Assembly: GCF_030056665.1 (NCBI RefSeq)
Contig: NZ_JASHIG010000048.1
DNA length: 44,566 bases
Direction: 5' to 3' (one strand)
DNA from: Flectobacillus roseus
GTDB taxonomy: Bacteria > Bacteroidota > Bacteroidia > Cytophagales > Spirosomataceae
A program made the translations under genes and the position numbers. The notes under the pieces were generated by a model that was not told where the DNA came from, searched no databases, and worked only from the letters and a program-made list of their open reading frames with translations. Position 1 is the stretch's first letter. The number at the start of each line of letters is the position of its first letter. Positions 31,388 to 39,241 of the stretch are shown here, piece after piece.

Positions 31388-31494
31388 GTCGAACCACTAA
31401 CACACCAAACCCCCAATTGGAGGGCAAGATTACACTCATTCATTTTGTCCGTACAAGTTTACACAGCTCGTAGGACTAAAGACTGGTTAGGATT

Positions 31495-31659
31495 TTAGTC
31501 AAGTACTACCTCTACCGCCAACCGAATCAGCAAACCAAAAGAGCTGTCGGTAAGGAGGATACCTGCCAGAATAAACCCAGCCAATAGGACGTCTTTGCAA
31601 AGCGTTGGGAGCGCACCGTTTTTCCATGCCAACCAACTGATTCTTAGTATCTTTTTCAT
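31495..31659 (-). CDS. 54-aa membrane microprotein downstream of the structured leader
   Basis: Begins MKKILRISWLAWKNGALPTL; a strongly hydrophobic centre (DVLLAGFILAGILL) and another stretch near the end (GLLIRLAVEVVL) suggest one or two membrane spans. A GC-rich structured region separates it from the upstream 21-aa gene. Function unknown. Confidence 0.55.
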   Translation of the reverse strand: MKKILRISWLAWKNGALPTLCKDVLLAGFILAGILLTDSSFGLLIRLAVEVVLD

Positions 31660-31683
31660 AGGAATAAATAAAGGCTTGCAAAG

Positions 31684-31833
31684 GTTAGCCCCCTGAAAAC
31701 AGGGGGTAACACCCGTGAAAACCTATCTTTGACGATCTTGAGGGTAGAGGACAGAGTCCGTCCCCTGAAACGCAGGGGACACCGTAATTAATAGTTCTAC
31801 ACCTATTGGGTCCCACCGAGGTACGACCCTCGG
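31684..31833 (-). ncRNA. GC-rich structured RNA or leader with three stable hairpins
   Basis: Three strong hairpins: CCCCCTG/CAGGGGG around AAAA, with an outer GTTA/TAAC (31684-31710); GTCCCCTG/CAGGGGAC (31760-31780); CCGAGG/CCTCGG (31816-31833). The first two are alike. The region is clearly GC-richer than neighbouring phage DNA and has no convincing coding frame. It lies between the 21-aa and 54-aa genes and upstream of the tRNA. The strand is assigned by the genes around it; hairpins alone cannot tell. Confidence 0.5.
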
Positions 31834-31888
31834 ACCTCCCGCCGGGCTTATACAACGGGCGTGCCATACACCATGGGTCTATTGTTAC

Positions 31889-31954
31889 CTATTTTCCCTT
31901 CCTGAGCCCTACGAGCACAAGAAGAGCGATAGTAAGGATTAAAAGCAGTTTCAT
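31889..31954 (-). CDS. 21-aa membrane microprotein
   Basis: Starts MKLLLILTIALLVLVG and ends with three to four basic residues: one membrane helix with a positive tail. Its start is coupled to the HTH gene's stop as ATGA, the same arrangement as seven other junctions here. The size is too small for family assignment. Confidence 0.45.
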   Translation of the reverse strand: MKLLLILTIALLVLVGLRKGK

Positions 31955-32232
31955 GATACTTTGCCCAAAATATGCTGAGGCGAAAACTCCGCAAACCAAG
32001 TATCTATCTTTTGGGCTGAATACCGACGTACTTCACCGATTTGGCTAAAAGGCAAACCGAAGTTTTTGCGCCACTTGGTAATGAGACTCACCGACACGCC
32101 AAAACGCTCGGCAACGTCTTCGTCGTTGAGCCATACGTTAGCTACTTTTTGGCTCAGCAATGTTTCGTTTTGTCGCTTCACTAGCTCCAATAATTCGAGC
32201 TGGTCTTTGGGGAGGCTAATTTCGAGTTGCAT
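31951..32232 (-). CDS. Helix-turn-helix protein, excisionase/MerR-like
   Basis: 93 residues from ATG 32232 (MQLEISLPKDQLELLELVKR). After an N-terminal coiled segment, VWLNDEDVAERFGVSVSLITKWRKNFGLPFSQIGEVRRYSAQKIDTWF is the helix-turn-helix/wing pattern of HTH_17 (excisionase-type) proteins, in which a helix pair reads DNA and RRYS begins the wing. It may direct excision or act as a lytic regulator. The upstream 70-aa frame overlaps its start by 52 bases. Confidence 0.75.
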   Translation of the reverse strand: MQLEISLPKDQLELLELVKRQNETLLSQKVANVWLNDEDVAERFGVSVSLITKWRKNFGLPFSQIGEVRRYSAQKIDTWFAEFSPQHILGKVS

Positions 32233-32393
32233 GGTTCTACAACGGTTCGGATTAGAGTTAAAATTACATTGAGTACCTCTGGTACTGAGTCGATTCCGAC
32301 GCTTTCGAGGTTTGTCGGAACACCTTGCGAGTCGCAAGTAATAATTATTTGAGGCTCGCACGTTTTTGATTCAATCGCTACTAGACTATTCAT
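32181..32393 (-). CDS. 70-aa hypothetical early phage protein
   Basis: Begins MNSLVAIESKTCEPQIIITC; beta-rich. Start at 32393 overlaps the upstream stop by 8 bases, and its end overlaps the HTH gene by 52 bases in another frame. Translation is plausible because of the coupling, but the overlap with the HTH gene makes it uncertain. Confidence 0.45.
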   Translation of the reverse strand: MNSLVAIESKTCEPQIIITCDSQGVPTNLESVGIDSVPEVLNVILTLIRTVVEPCNSKLASPKTSSNYWS

Positions 32394-32685
32394 TGACCGT
32401 AGATTGTTTTTTGAGTGCTTCGGTGTACCATTCGGGCTGTTCTTGCTTTACCCAGGATACGAATTGTTCAGCGCATTCAAGAAGTCTTGGGTCGTCGGAG
32501 CGACCACCAGCGCCTTGACTCAGAATACTACTGCCTTCGATAGAGTTAAATTCTGGAAATTTATCGGCAAAGGCTCGTTTCCACTTTCTTGAAACTCGCA
32601 CCTCGGATAGCAGCTCTTTAATCCTCTCGCTTCTGAGTTTTTTTCCTTGTTTACCTATATATCCGTTCATACCGATTTCTAACAT
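32386..32685 (-). CDS. 99-aa early phage protein, first lytic-side gene
   Basis: Start chosen at ATG 32685 (MLEIGMNGYIGKQGKKLRSE); the frame is open to 32796 but that part lies in the AT-rich control region. Basic, helical in the middle (KLRSERIKELLSEVRVSRKWKR). Divergent from the repressor gene across the operator, so probably the first lytic gene. No family recognised; a Cro-like or anti-repressor role is possible by position only. Confidence 0.6.
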   Translation of the reverse strand: MLEIGMNGYIGKQGKKLRSERIKELLSEVRVSRKWKRAFADKFPEFNSIEGSSILSQGAGGRSDDPRLLECAEQFVSWVKQEQPEWYTEALKKQSTVNE

Positions 32686-32815
32686 TATCGTACTTTTTTC
32701 TGTTGAGACTGGATATTTTAAATTATAATTGTAATTAAGATATTGATTGAAATGGCACTTGAAACTACCAACTGTATTTCGATTCAAATTAAACAATTAT
32801 TAATTTCAAATACAA

Positions 32816-32837
32816 GTAATAATTTCAAAATTATTAC
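32816..32837. promoter_or_regulatory. 22-bp palindrome, candidate repressor operator
   Basis: Perfect arms GTAATAATTT and AAATTATTAC around a central CA, 45 bp before the repressor start and 130 bp before the divergent lytic gene. The flanks contain a related TAATTTCAAA half-site. Confidence 0.7.
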
Positions 32838-32881
32838 GAGATTTTGTTTATTTCTATTTTGTCTAATTAAAAATTATAAAA

Positions 32882-33244
32882 ATGTCAATCGGAAGTCGTG
32901 TTAAGGAAATAAGAGGAAAAATGTCTCAAGCTGAATTTGGTGCCTCATTAGGAGTCACCTCTCAGAACATTTCTTCTATTGAACAGGGGAAAGTGAGTTT
33001 GACAACTGAGCTAGCATTAAAGATTTGTGATACTTATAACTGTAGTATAGAATGGTTATTACGAGGTAGTGGTGACAAAGCTGAATCCCCCAAAGTAGAG
33101 GAGCCAGCAACACCAGACATCGGATTGATGACCAAATACATGGATTTATTAGAAAAACATAACAAACTTTTAGAAGAGCGACTGGTACAAAAAGAAGAGC
33201 GTATTCGGGAGCAGGAAACCGCTCCAAATAAACCACTACACTAG
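32882..33244 (+). CDS. XRE-family phage repressor
   Basis: 120 residues. Residues 5-58 are a typical XRE helix-turn-helix: SRVKEIRGKMSQAEFGASLGVTSQNISSIEQGKVSLTTE, with the recognition helix near SQNISSIEQG. A coiled-coil tail (about 80-110) may dimerise it. No LexA/CI peptidase domain is present, so SOS cleavage is unlikely and induction must use another route. Divergent from the lytic operon over a palindromic site, so it probably keeps the prophage dormant. Confidence 0.85.
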   Translation: MSIGSRVKEIRGKMSQAEFGASLGVTSQNISSIEQGKVSLTTELALKICDTYNCSIEWLLRGSGDKAESPKVEEPATPDIGLMTKYMDLLEKHNKLLEERLVQKEERIREQETAPNKPLH

Positions 33245-33335
33245 AAAGCTTATACCACACTCTGCTATTATCGCTGAATTCATTGAATTAAATTAATAGA
33301 TTTTACAACCAACCTAGAACCCCCTATTTTTGACC

Positions 33336-33749
33336 ATGAAAAATGGAAAAGTTAAACTCATTTTAGGAGTCTTAGCTGCTCTAATAGTTGCCAACTATGT
33401 GACAAAGCTCTTCAAGGGAAAAGACGAAGCACCAACGTCTACTGTAAAAGTTGAAGAGACCACCAAGCCAAACCTAGAAGACGCCAAGAAAGCCTACCTG
33501 GAGAAAATCCGTAAAGACGAGCCAAAAGTCAAAGAAGCAATTATCACCGAAGCCAACGTGCTCTACATTTCTGTAGTAGACGATGGTACCAAACGTGATG
33601 GCTTGGCTGCATACTTTTGTGAGACCCTTCGTGATGCCAATCTCAACCAAGAAATCAAGAAAATCAAAATCGTAAAATTCGGCTCAACTACCGACCCTAA
33701 AAAAGACAATGCCTACGGTGTATTGTTGGGGGAGAGTGAGTGTAAATAA
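33336..33749 (+). CDS. Membrane-anchored small protein beside the helicase-nuclease
   Basis: 137 residues from ATG 33336 (MKNGKVKLILGVLAALIVAN). One N-terminal membrane segment (about 7-24), a linker rich in Lys/Glu, then a mixed alpha/beta domain with VLYISVVDDGTKRDGLAAYFC. The domain faces the periplasm or cytoplasm; topology is not certain. It ends 18 bases before the helicase gene and is probably cotranscribed with it, so it may be a second component. No family recognised. Confidence 0.6.
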   Translation: MKNGKVKLILGVLAALIVANYVTKLFKGKDEAPTSTVKVEETTKPNLEDAKKAYLEKIRKDEPKVKEAIITEANVLYISVVDDGTKRDGLAAYFCETLRDANLNQEIKKIKIVKFGSTTDPKKDNAYGVLLGESECK

Positions 33750-33767
33750 TATTAAACCTATAAGAAA

Positions 33768-36293
33768 ATGGATTTGGGTAAATTAATAAACAGACGAGTT
33801 CAACATCAGAAAATTAACCCTATAGAAATATATGGAGACCTTGATATTACAACAACTGCCGGCCCTCTCAGACCCGCTCAAGTTCGAGTTCTGGAGAGAT
33901 GGTTTAGTAATCACAAAGATGATAAAGATGTAGTACTGAAACTTCATACTGGACAAGGGAAGACACTTATAGGATTACTTATTCTAGAGTCAAAAAGAAG
34001 AGAGAATAATACTCCAAGTCTGTATCTTTGCCCAAATCAATTCTTGGTGGAGCAAACATGCCAGCAAGCTAAAAAGTTTGGTATTAATATTTGCCAAATT
34101 GGAGCTGACAGAGAGATACCTGTTAGTTTCACTAATGCAGAAAGAATATTGATAACTACGATTGATAAGCTGATTAACGGGATGACTAAATTCGGACTTG
34201 ATAATAATTCAACGAATGTTGGTTCAATTATACTTGATGATTCTCATGCATGTATAGACCGAATTAAACAGGCCTTTACATTAAAAATTGAAAATAAAAA
34301 TGAGTTGTTTTTACATTTTTTAGAGTTATTCAAAGGCGATTTGCAAGAACAAGGGTATGGCACCTTTGAGGATATAGTAAATTATAAGCATGATAGCATG
34401 TTAATGGTTCCATATTGGGCATGGAAGCAGCATATAGAAGTAGTAGCTAAACTCCTCGCTTCTCAAAGCGATGACAATAGCGTAAAATTTATTTGGCCAT
34501 TAATAAAAGATGAGTTGGAATATTGTTACTGCTTTATTTCAGGAAAAGAGATAGAAATCAGCCCTTATCAGTGTAATATCGATAGATTTCGTTCTTTTAC
34601 AAAAGCGAGTCATAGAGTTTTTATGTCTGCAACTACCTATGATGATTCATTTTTGGTTAAAGATTTGGGATTAAATTCGCAAGTGATAAACAATCCTTTG
34701 CTTGACCATCTTGAAAAATGGTCAGGTGAGAAAATGATATTAATGCCTTCTTGTATTTCCCCCTTGTTAGATACTACCCGTGTTTTAGAGATTTTTGCAA
34801 AGTCTACACCAAAGGATTACGGGCAAGTTACACTGGTTCCTAGCAATATCAGGGCTAAAGAGTGGAGAAATAAAGGATCCAATTTCGTTGAAAAAGATGA
34901 AATACAAAGATCTATCCAATATTTCACTGAAGGTAAATTTGGTACAAATTTAGTTATTGCAAATCGGTACGATGGTATTGATCTTCCAGATTCAAGTTGC
35001 AGGGTTTTAATATTAGATACACTTCCAAATTCTAAGAGTTTGTTTGATACTTACGAAGGTATATGCAGAGAAGGGAGCGAATCTGTTCAAATTAAAATTG
35101 CTCAAAAAATTGAGCAAGGTTTAGGAAGAGGGGTAAGAGGGGAGAAGGATTTTTGCGCTATCATAATAAATGGCGCACCTCTGGTAAATTTTATGCGTAA
35201 TAAATTTACAAGTAAGTTTTTTTCATCACAAACTCGCAACCAAATTTCAATTGCTGAACAATTAATAGATCTAAGTCAAAGTGAGATTCAAGAAGAGAGA
35301 AAAAGACCGAAAGATGTTCTTTTTGAATTATTAGATAAAATATTATCTCGACGTGAGGATTGGCGTTCATTCTATAGACAAAGCATGGATGATATGCTTA
35401 GTGAACCAAATTCCAACAAAATCCTTGGTAAATTAGAATTTGAAAGAAGTGCTGAGACGTTTTTCAAAAATAAACAGATTGACAGAGCCTGTAAGGTTAT
35501 CCAAGAGAGTATTATCGATAAATTAGTTGATAGTGAATCTGAAAAAGGTTGGTACCTTCAAACAATTGCTAGATACAAATTTTATGACAGTATTACTACT
35601 TCTAATGAAATTCAGGTGTCAGCTCATCGTCTAAATGGTAGTCTATTAAAGCCTAGAAACGTTGAAATAAAGTACTCAACTATAAGTTTTCAAAATCAAA
35701 ATAGAGTTGAAAATATCAAAAGATATATTAAGTCCCAGGGCGATTTTTCTAATTATCAAGATAAGGCTGATTCAATAATTTCATACTTAAGTTTTGGAGC
35801 CAATTCGAACCAATTCGAAAGAGCAGTATCTGAGTTAGGAGATTTACTAGGTTATGTTACAGACATGCCCGATAGAAAATATAAAACAGGGCCTGATGTT
35901 ATTTGGTGTTTGACAGATAATACATATTTATTCTTCGAATGTAAGAATGAAGTGTTGCAATCAAGGAGTGAAATTGCAAAGTATGAAGTTGGTCAGTTTG
36001 CCATCAATTGTACATGGTTTGAACGGAATTATAATAATGTAGAATATGTACCATATATGATTATACCGACCCACAAGGTTTCATCTAAAAATCCCTTCAC
36101 TAAGACTAATGTGAAGATTATTGAGGGTAACTCATTACCTAGGTTAAAGAATAGGATTAAAGCATTTGTTCAAGAGTTTTCAAAATTGGATCTTGAAACA
36201 CTCAACACCAGCTCTATACAATCTATGTTAATGACACATCAATTATTGGATTCTGATTTAAAGAATTTGGGTGTTTCCCCCCAGCAGATATAA
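33768..36293 (+). CDS. SF2 helicase fused to a PD-(D/E)XK nuclease (probable phage-defence protein)
   Basis: 841 residues. Helicase: TGQGKT at 61-66 (Walker A), LDDSH at 156-160 (DEAH-like motif II), MSATT at 286-290 (motif III), NRYDGIDLP at 399-407 and EQGLGRGVR at 449-457 (motifs V and VI of the XPD/DinG-like C-terminal half). Nuclease: a helix ERAVSELGDLLG (684-695), GPD with Asp710, and ECK (724-726), the D-x13-E-x-K core of PD-(D/E)XK enzymes. Helicase-nuclease fusions of this kind, such as Hna and Nhi, are known anti-phage proteins; assigning this protein to such a family needs a search. AT-richer than the phage structural genes, and located at the prophage edge by the repressor, a typical cargo position. 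Confidence 0.75.
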   Translation: MDLGKLINRRVQHQKINPIEIYGDLDITTTAGPLRPAQVRVLERWFSNHKDDKDVVLKLHTGQGKTLIGLLILESKRRENNTPSLYLCPNQFLVEQTCQQAKKFGINICQIGADREIPVSFTNAERILITTIDKLINGMTKFGLDNNSTNVGSIILDDSHACIDRIKQAFTLKIENKNELFLHFLELFKGDLQEQGYGTFEDIVNYKHDSMLMVPYWAWKQHIEVVAKLLASQSDDNSVKFIWPLIKDELEYCYCFISGKEIEISPYQCNIDRFRSFTKASHRVFMSATTYDDSFLVKDLGLNSQVINNPLLDHLEKWSGEKMILMPSCISPLLDTTRVLEIFAKSTPKDYGQVTLVPSNIRAKEWRNKGSNFVEKDEIQRSIQYFTEGKFGTNLVIANRYDGIDLPDSSCRVLILDTLPNSKSLFDTYEGICREGSESVQIKIAQKIEQGLGRGVRGEKDFCAIIINGAPLVNFMRNKFTSKFFSSQTRNQISIAEQLIDLSQSEIQEERKRPKDVLFELLDKILSRREDWRSFYRQSMDDMLSEPNSNKILGKLEFERSAETFFKNKQIDRACKVIQESIIDKLVDSESEKGWYLQTIARYKFYDSITTSNEIQVSAHRLNGSLLKPRNVEIKYSTISFQNQNRVENIKRYIKSQGDFSNYQDKADSIISYLSFGANSNQFERAVSELGDLLGYVTDMPDRKYKTGPDVIWCLTDNTYLFFECKNEVLQSRSEIAKYEVGQFAINCTWFERNYNNVEYVPYMIIPTHKVSSKNPFTKTNVKIIEGNSLPRLKNRIKAFVQEFSKLDLETLNTSSIQSMLMTHQLLDSDLKNLGVSPQQI

Positions 36294-36395
36294 AGCAATA
36301 ACATTATGTGTTACACCAATTAAATATCGATATTCATTAAAGTATTCAAAATAAGAGGATTAGCATTCTTTTTTTGGTATCCCTACGAGACCACC

Positions 36396-36425
36396 AAAAG
36401 CGAGTCAAACGACTCGCTTTTTTTG
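36396..36425 (+). terminator. Rho-independent terminator of the helicase-nuclease transcript
   Basis: AAAAGCGAGTC / GACTCGCTTTT stem with loop AAAC and a T7 run. Probably marks the end of the prophage's plus-strand unit. The next 195 bp hold no gene that I can see. Confidence 0.9.
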
Positions 36426-36621
36426 TTTTTAGCTTCTTTTGTCGAACATACTATCCTTAGCCATTTTCTTCGAAAATCTTAATCTCAATGATCATTTAGG
36501 GTGTCTCATCACGTAAAGTGTAACCGCAAATAGATTAATTATTCTCGTATTCTGCTTATTTTTATATTGAGAGCTAATTGCAGTTACTGATATCTTATTT
36601 CATCTCGATAATCCCTTTCAA

Positions 36622-37227
36622 TCAAAGTTTCCACCCTTTTCCTCTTAAATGCTTTTTACAATCTTTACAGAATTCCTTTTCTTCATTCGTAGGATTTTTG
36701 CCTTCTGCATCTCTCATAAAACAATGTTTTTGTTTGCAATGGGGCAATCCTTGTGTATGCCCAAGCTCGTGAATGGCAACCTTAAATAGTTGTTCTTGCC
36801 TTGCGTTTTTCTCTAATCGAAAAGTTGAGGCGACACAGGCTTTTCCTTGACAATATCCAAGTCCCAAGACTCCAAAATCCTTGTTTGTGCCTTTTGTGGC
36901 GCTAATATCCTTGCTCGTCAAACCAATAAAAACAACATCACGAGCTTTGGATTGATTGAGAAATACTAAAATTGAGTCAGCTCTGTAGCGATTTCTCGAC
37001 TTGTAGAATGCATGCTTGGGAAGGTCTATTTTAGGGCGAACAACTACATTTGGGTAAAAAACTTTTACCTTTTTCTCAACATACTGAATATCCTCTTGGG
37101 GAATATCCATAAAAGGCTGAATAGCAATGGTGATAGCAGCTTCAGTTTTGTGGTCTTTTTGAATACAATAAATAAGACCACTGGCACATACGGTCAACAG
37201 AAACGCTATTTTAAGGTTTTTGAACAT
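36622..37227 (-). CDS. Secreted archaemetzincin-type metalloprotease
   Basis: 201 residues with an N-terminal membrane/signal segment (about 6-20). The archaemetzincin motif is complete: HELGH at 153-157, Gly160, His163, Cys164, Cys169, Met171 and Cys187/Cys190 (CxxC). His153, His157 and His163 bind the catalytic zinc and Glu154 is the base; the four cysteines bind a second zinc. The family's substrates are poorly known, probably peptides. It looks like the first host gene beyond the prophage on this side. Confidence 0.9.
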   Translation of the reverse strand: MFKNLKIAFLLTVCASGLIYCIQKDHKTEAAITIAIQPFMDIPQEDIQYVEKKVKVFYPNVVVRPKIDLPKHAFYKSRNRYRADSILVFLNQSKARDVVFIGLTSKDISATKGTNKDFGVLGLGYCQGKACVASTFRLEKNARQEQLFKVAIHELGHTQGLPHCKQKHCFMRDAEGKNPTNEEKEFCKDCKKHLRGKGWKL

Positions 37228-37278
37228 AAGGTTTTTCGGAACAGAAGCTTTGAGATAACTCGCTAAGACTCTAATTTA

Positions 37279-37440
37279 TTAAATATACCTCTTACTTAAT
37301 AATATTTTGGGTATAGTCTCAACCCTTGCAATTGATACATTGATTGCTTCAACCGCAAGAGTTACTTTTTCAGTGCTATCTATTATAGTCAAAGACACAA
37401 CTCTAAACTCATCAGCGCTCCTTACCTCACAAACAAATAT
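37279..37440 (-). pseudogene. Possible C-terminal gene remnant after the GH43 gene
   Basis: One minus frame reads ADEFRVVSLTIIDSTEKVTL then VEAINVSIARVETIPKIL and stops at 37279, with no start codon and in a different frame from the overlapping GH43 end. It has protein-like composition, so may be the residue of a deleted gene, but it is short and could be chance. Confidence 0.2.
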
Positions 37441-39032
37441 CTCATAAAATCCACATCAATATATCCCTCCTCCTGATGAAGATTATAGTTATAGATGCCT
37501 ATCCTGTCGCCACGATAACTTCCCCATGTCATTTGACTTTGCCCTCCGAATGAAATATAGTCTTTCCCGTTCAAACTGTACTCATACTGATTAATTCCTT
37601 CATAGTTCCATGTTGATTTTAGCCAAATGACTTTATGAGAAATTTTCGGTCCAACGGTCTCTATATTTTTATAAGTAAATACTAAACTTCTAGTGTCCCC
37701 TAATTGCTTTATTCCGATATTAGCGATTGAGGTTGTTGAAAAATGTGTCAATCCTGCTTGTTGCCCATTTTTCATCTGAGAGATATCGAGCTTGACCACC
37801 ACCTCACATTTTTGGGTTCTCAAACTGCGCTGGGTAATGGTATTGCCTGCTCTCATTAAAATATCTGTGGTATCTTTAGGATTAATTGGTTGAAAAGCAT
37901 GGAGACGTAAATACCCTTTTCTTTCTTTCAATGACCATTTGGATGCTCTTGGCTGATAGTTCCACTCCCAATCAGGAGACAAAGTAGTTCCAGAAAAAGA
38001 GTCATGGATTTGGTTGGCTAATTTGTGCTCTTTCCGAATAATTGGTTTTGGTGCTGACCACAGCATTGTCCCAATCGTGTCATTGCCAACTTTCCCCATT
38101 ATTGGCCAGCCATCAATCCATGTAATAGGCAATAAACTTGCAGCTCTTCCCTCCCAATCGCCTGTACCATGGTGTGTAAAAAACCACCATTGTCCATTTT
38201 TCAATTGAATCAAACCTCCCTGATTGGGTTCTTTGTCAAGTTTTTTGTTTACATGGTTGAGTTGCTTTATTTGCCAAGGTCCTGAAAGACTTTTGGCTCG
38301 CTCCATCATTATCACGCGTCCCTCCTTGTTTACCTCACTAAAATAATGATAATACATTCCATTAATTTTATAGAGCTTATTGGCCTCACTTCCTTGCGAT
38401 TGATGTATAATTTTATCTGATTCCATGATTAAGCTTTTCCCATCAGGTATCATCTTAAACAAATGAATATTGTATTTTTTATGGTTGATTTTGTCCTCCT
38501 CAAAATTTGTGGCGATAAAATACAATTGTCCATCATCGTCTAGAAACGAGCAACAATCATCCCAACCCTGAACCTTCCATACTTGATGCAATGGCTCCCA
38601 AGGACCTGCAGGATTTTTGGCCGAACTCATAAAGAATCCATCTTCAGGTGTTCCAAAATAAACCCAATATTTCCCCTTGTAATATCTTATAGAACCTGCC
38701 CACACTCCTTTGCCATAACTATTCATTTTATTCCAATTCAATTCTTGATTGATTCTGGTGAGATCATTCACTACATGACTGATTACTTTCCAGTTTACTA
38801 AATCTTTGGAATGCAAAACTGCCATTCCGGGCGAAACTTGTAAGGTAGAAGATATGGCATAAAAGTCGTCTCCTACACGAATAGCATCCAAATCACTAAA
38901 ATCAGACGGTAATACAGGATTGTGAAAAGTGCCATTTCCTTGATCGCCCCATTTGGCACTAAATTGTGCAAACAGTGGTGTGTTGAAAGAAAACAAAAAG
39001 AAGCTAATTATAAAAACAATAGATTTTTGCAT
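37422..39032 (-). CDS. Secreted glycoside hydrolase family 43 enzyme
   Basis: 536 residues with a signal peptide (MQKSIVFIISFFLFSFNTPL, cleavage near AQ at 22-23). A five-bladed propeller follows with the GH43 residues: Asp47 (SDLDAIRVGDD, general base), Asp159 (WDDCCSFLDDDG, pKa modulator) and Glu216 (QGSEANKLYKING, general acid). A C-terminal beta-sandwich (about 345-536) resembles the accessory domain of beta-xylosidases. Likely cleaves xylose- or arabinose-containing plant glycans. A perfect palindrome just upstream may be an operator. Confidence 0.9.
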   Translation of the reverse strand: MQKSIVFIISFFLFSFNTPLFAQFSAKWGDQGNGTFHNPVLPSDFSDLDAIRVGDDFYAISSTLQVSPGMAVLHSKDLVNWKVISHVVNDLTRINQELNWNKMNSYGKGVWAGSIRYYKGKYWVYFGTPEDGFFMSSAKNPAGPWEPLHQVWKVQGWDDCCSFLDDDGQLYFIATNFEEDKINHKKYNIHLFKMIPDGKSLIMESDKIIHQSQGSEANKLYKINGMYYHYFSEVNKEGRVIMMERAKSLSGPWQIKQLNHVNKKLDKEPNQGGLIQLKNGQWWFFTHHGTGDWEGRAASLLPITWIDGWPIMGKVGNDTIGTMLWSAPKPIIRKEHKLANQIHDSFSGTTLSPDWEWNYQPRASKWSLKERKGYLRLHAFQPINPKDTTDILMRAGNTITQRSLRTQKCEVVVKLDISQMKNGQQAGLTHFSTTSIANIGIKQLGDTRSLVFTYKNIETVGPKISHKVIWLKSTWNYEGINQYEYSLNGKDYISFGGQSQMTWGSYRGDRIGIYNYNLHQEEGYIDVDFMRYLFVR

Positions 39033-39069
39033 TGATTCAAGAATTTGGTAATTTATCTTTTAACAAAAA

Positions 39070-39081
39070 TGTGTTAACACA
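39070..39081. promoter_or_regulatory. Palindromic operator candidate TGTGTTAACACA
   Basis: Perfect 12-bp palindrome 37 bp before the GH43 start codon, with a GTTAAC core as in LacI-family operators. It may couple GH43 expression to sugar supply. The regulator is not in the window. Confidence 0.5.
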
Positions 39082-39149
39082 CATGAAAGGTTAAAATGAT
39101 AATTATTACTCAATTCTTCTGAAAGATATGTGCTAAGGTAGAATTTCGT

Positions 39150-39207
39150 GTGGTGAAATGTGAATGTATTTTTTTAATATCAACACTTTACATTCACAAT
39201 TCACCAC
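39150..39207. repeat. Long inverted repeat between GH43 and amidohydrolase genes
   Basis: 19-base arms (39150-39168 and 39189-39207) with one mismatch; GTGGTGAA at one outer end, TTCACCAC at the other. Next to it, TTACAATTCAATATTAAT (39208-39225) also occurs at 8188-8205. No T-run, so a REP-like element or mRNA-end stabiliser is more likely than a terminator. Confidence 0.65.
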
Positions 39208-39241
39208 TTACAATTCAATATTAATTCCTAAGTCGTGCACT

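Noticed and set aside
31685..31867. 60-aa minus frame over the structured leader
   Set aside because: No protein-like pattern, and the DNA is explained by stable hairpins; it is not reported as a gene.
1..36425. CRISPR array, insertion sequence or integrase
   Set aside because: I looked for repeat-spacer patterns, transposase motifs and tyrosine or serine recombinase motifs on both strands and found none; the integrase probably lies outside the window.
37279..37440. Possible gene downstream of GH43
   Set aside because: Protein-like but without a start codon and overlapping the GH43 end; listed only as a low-confidence remnant.
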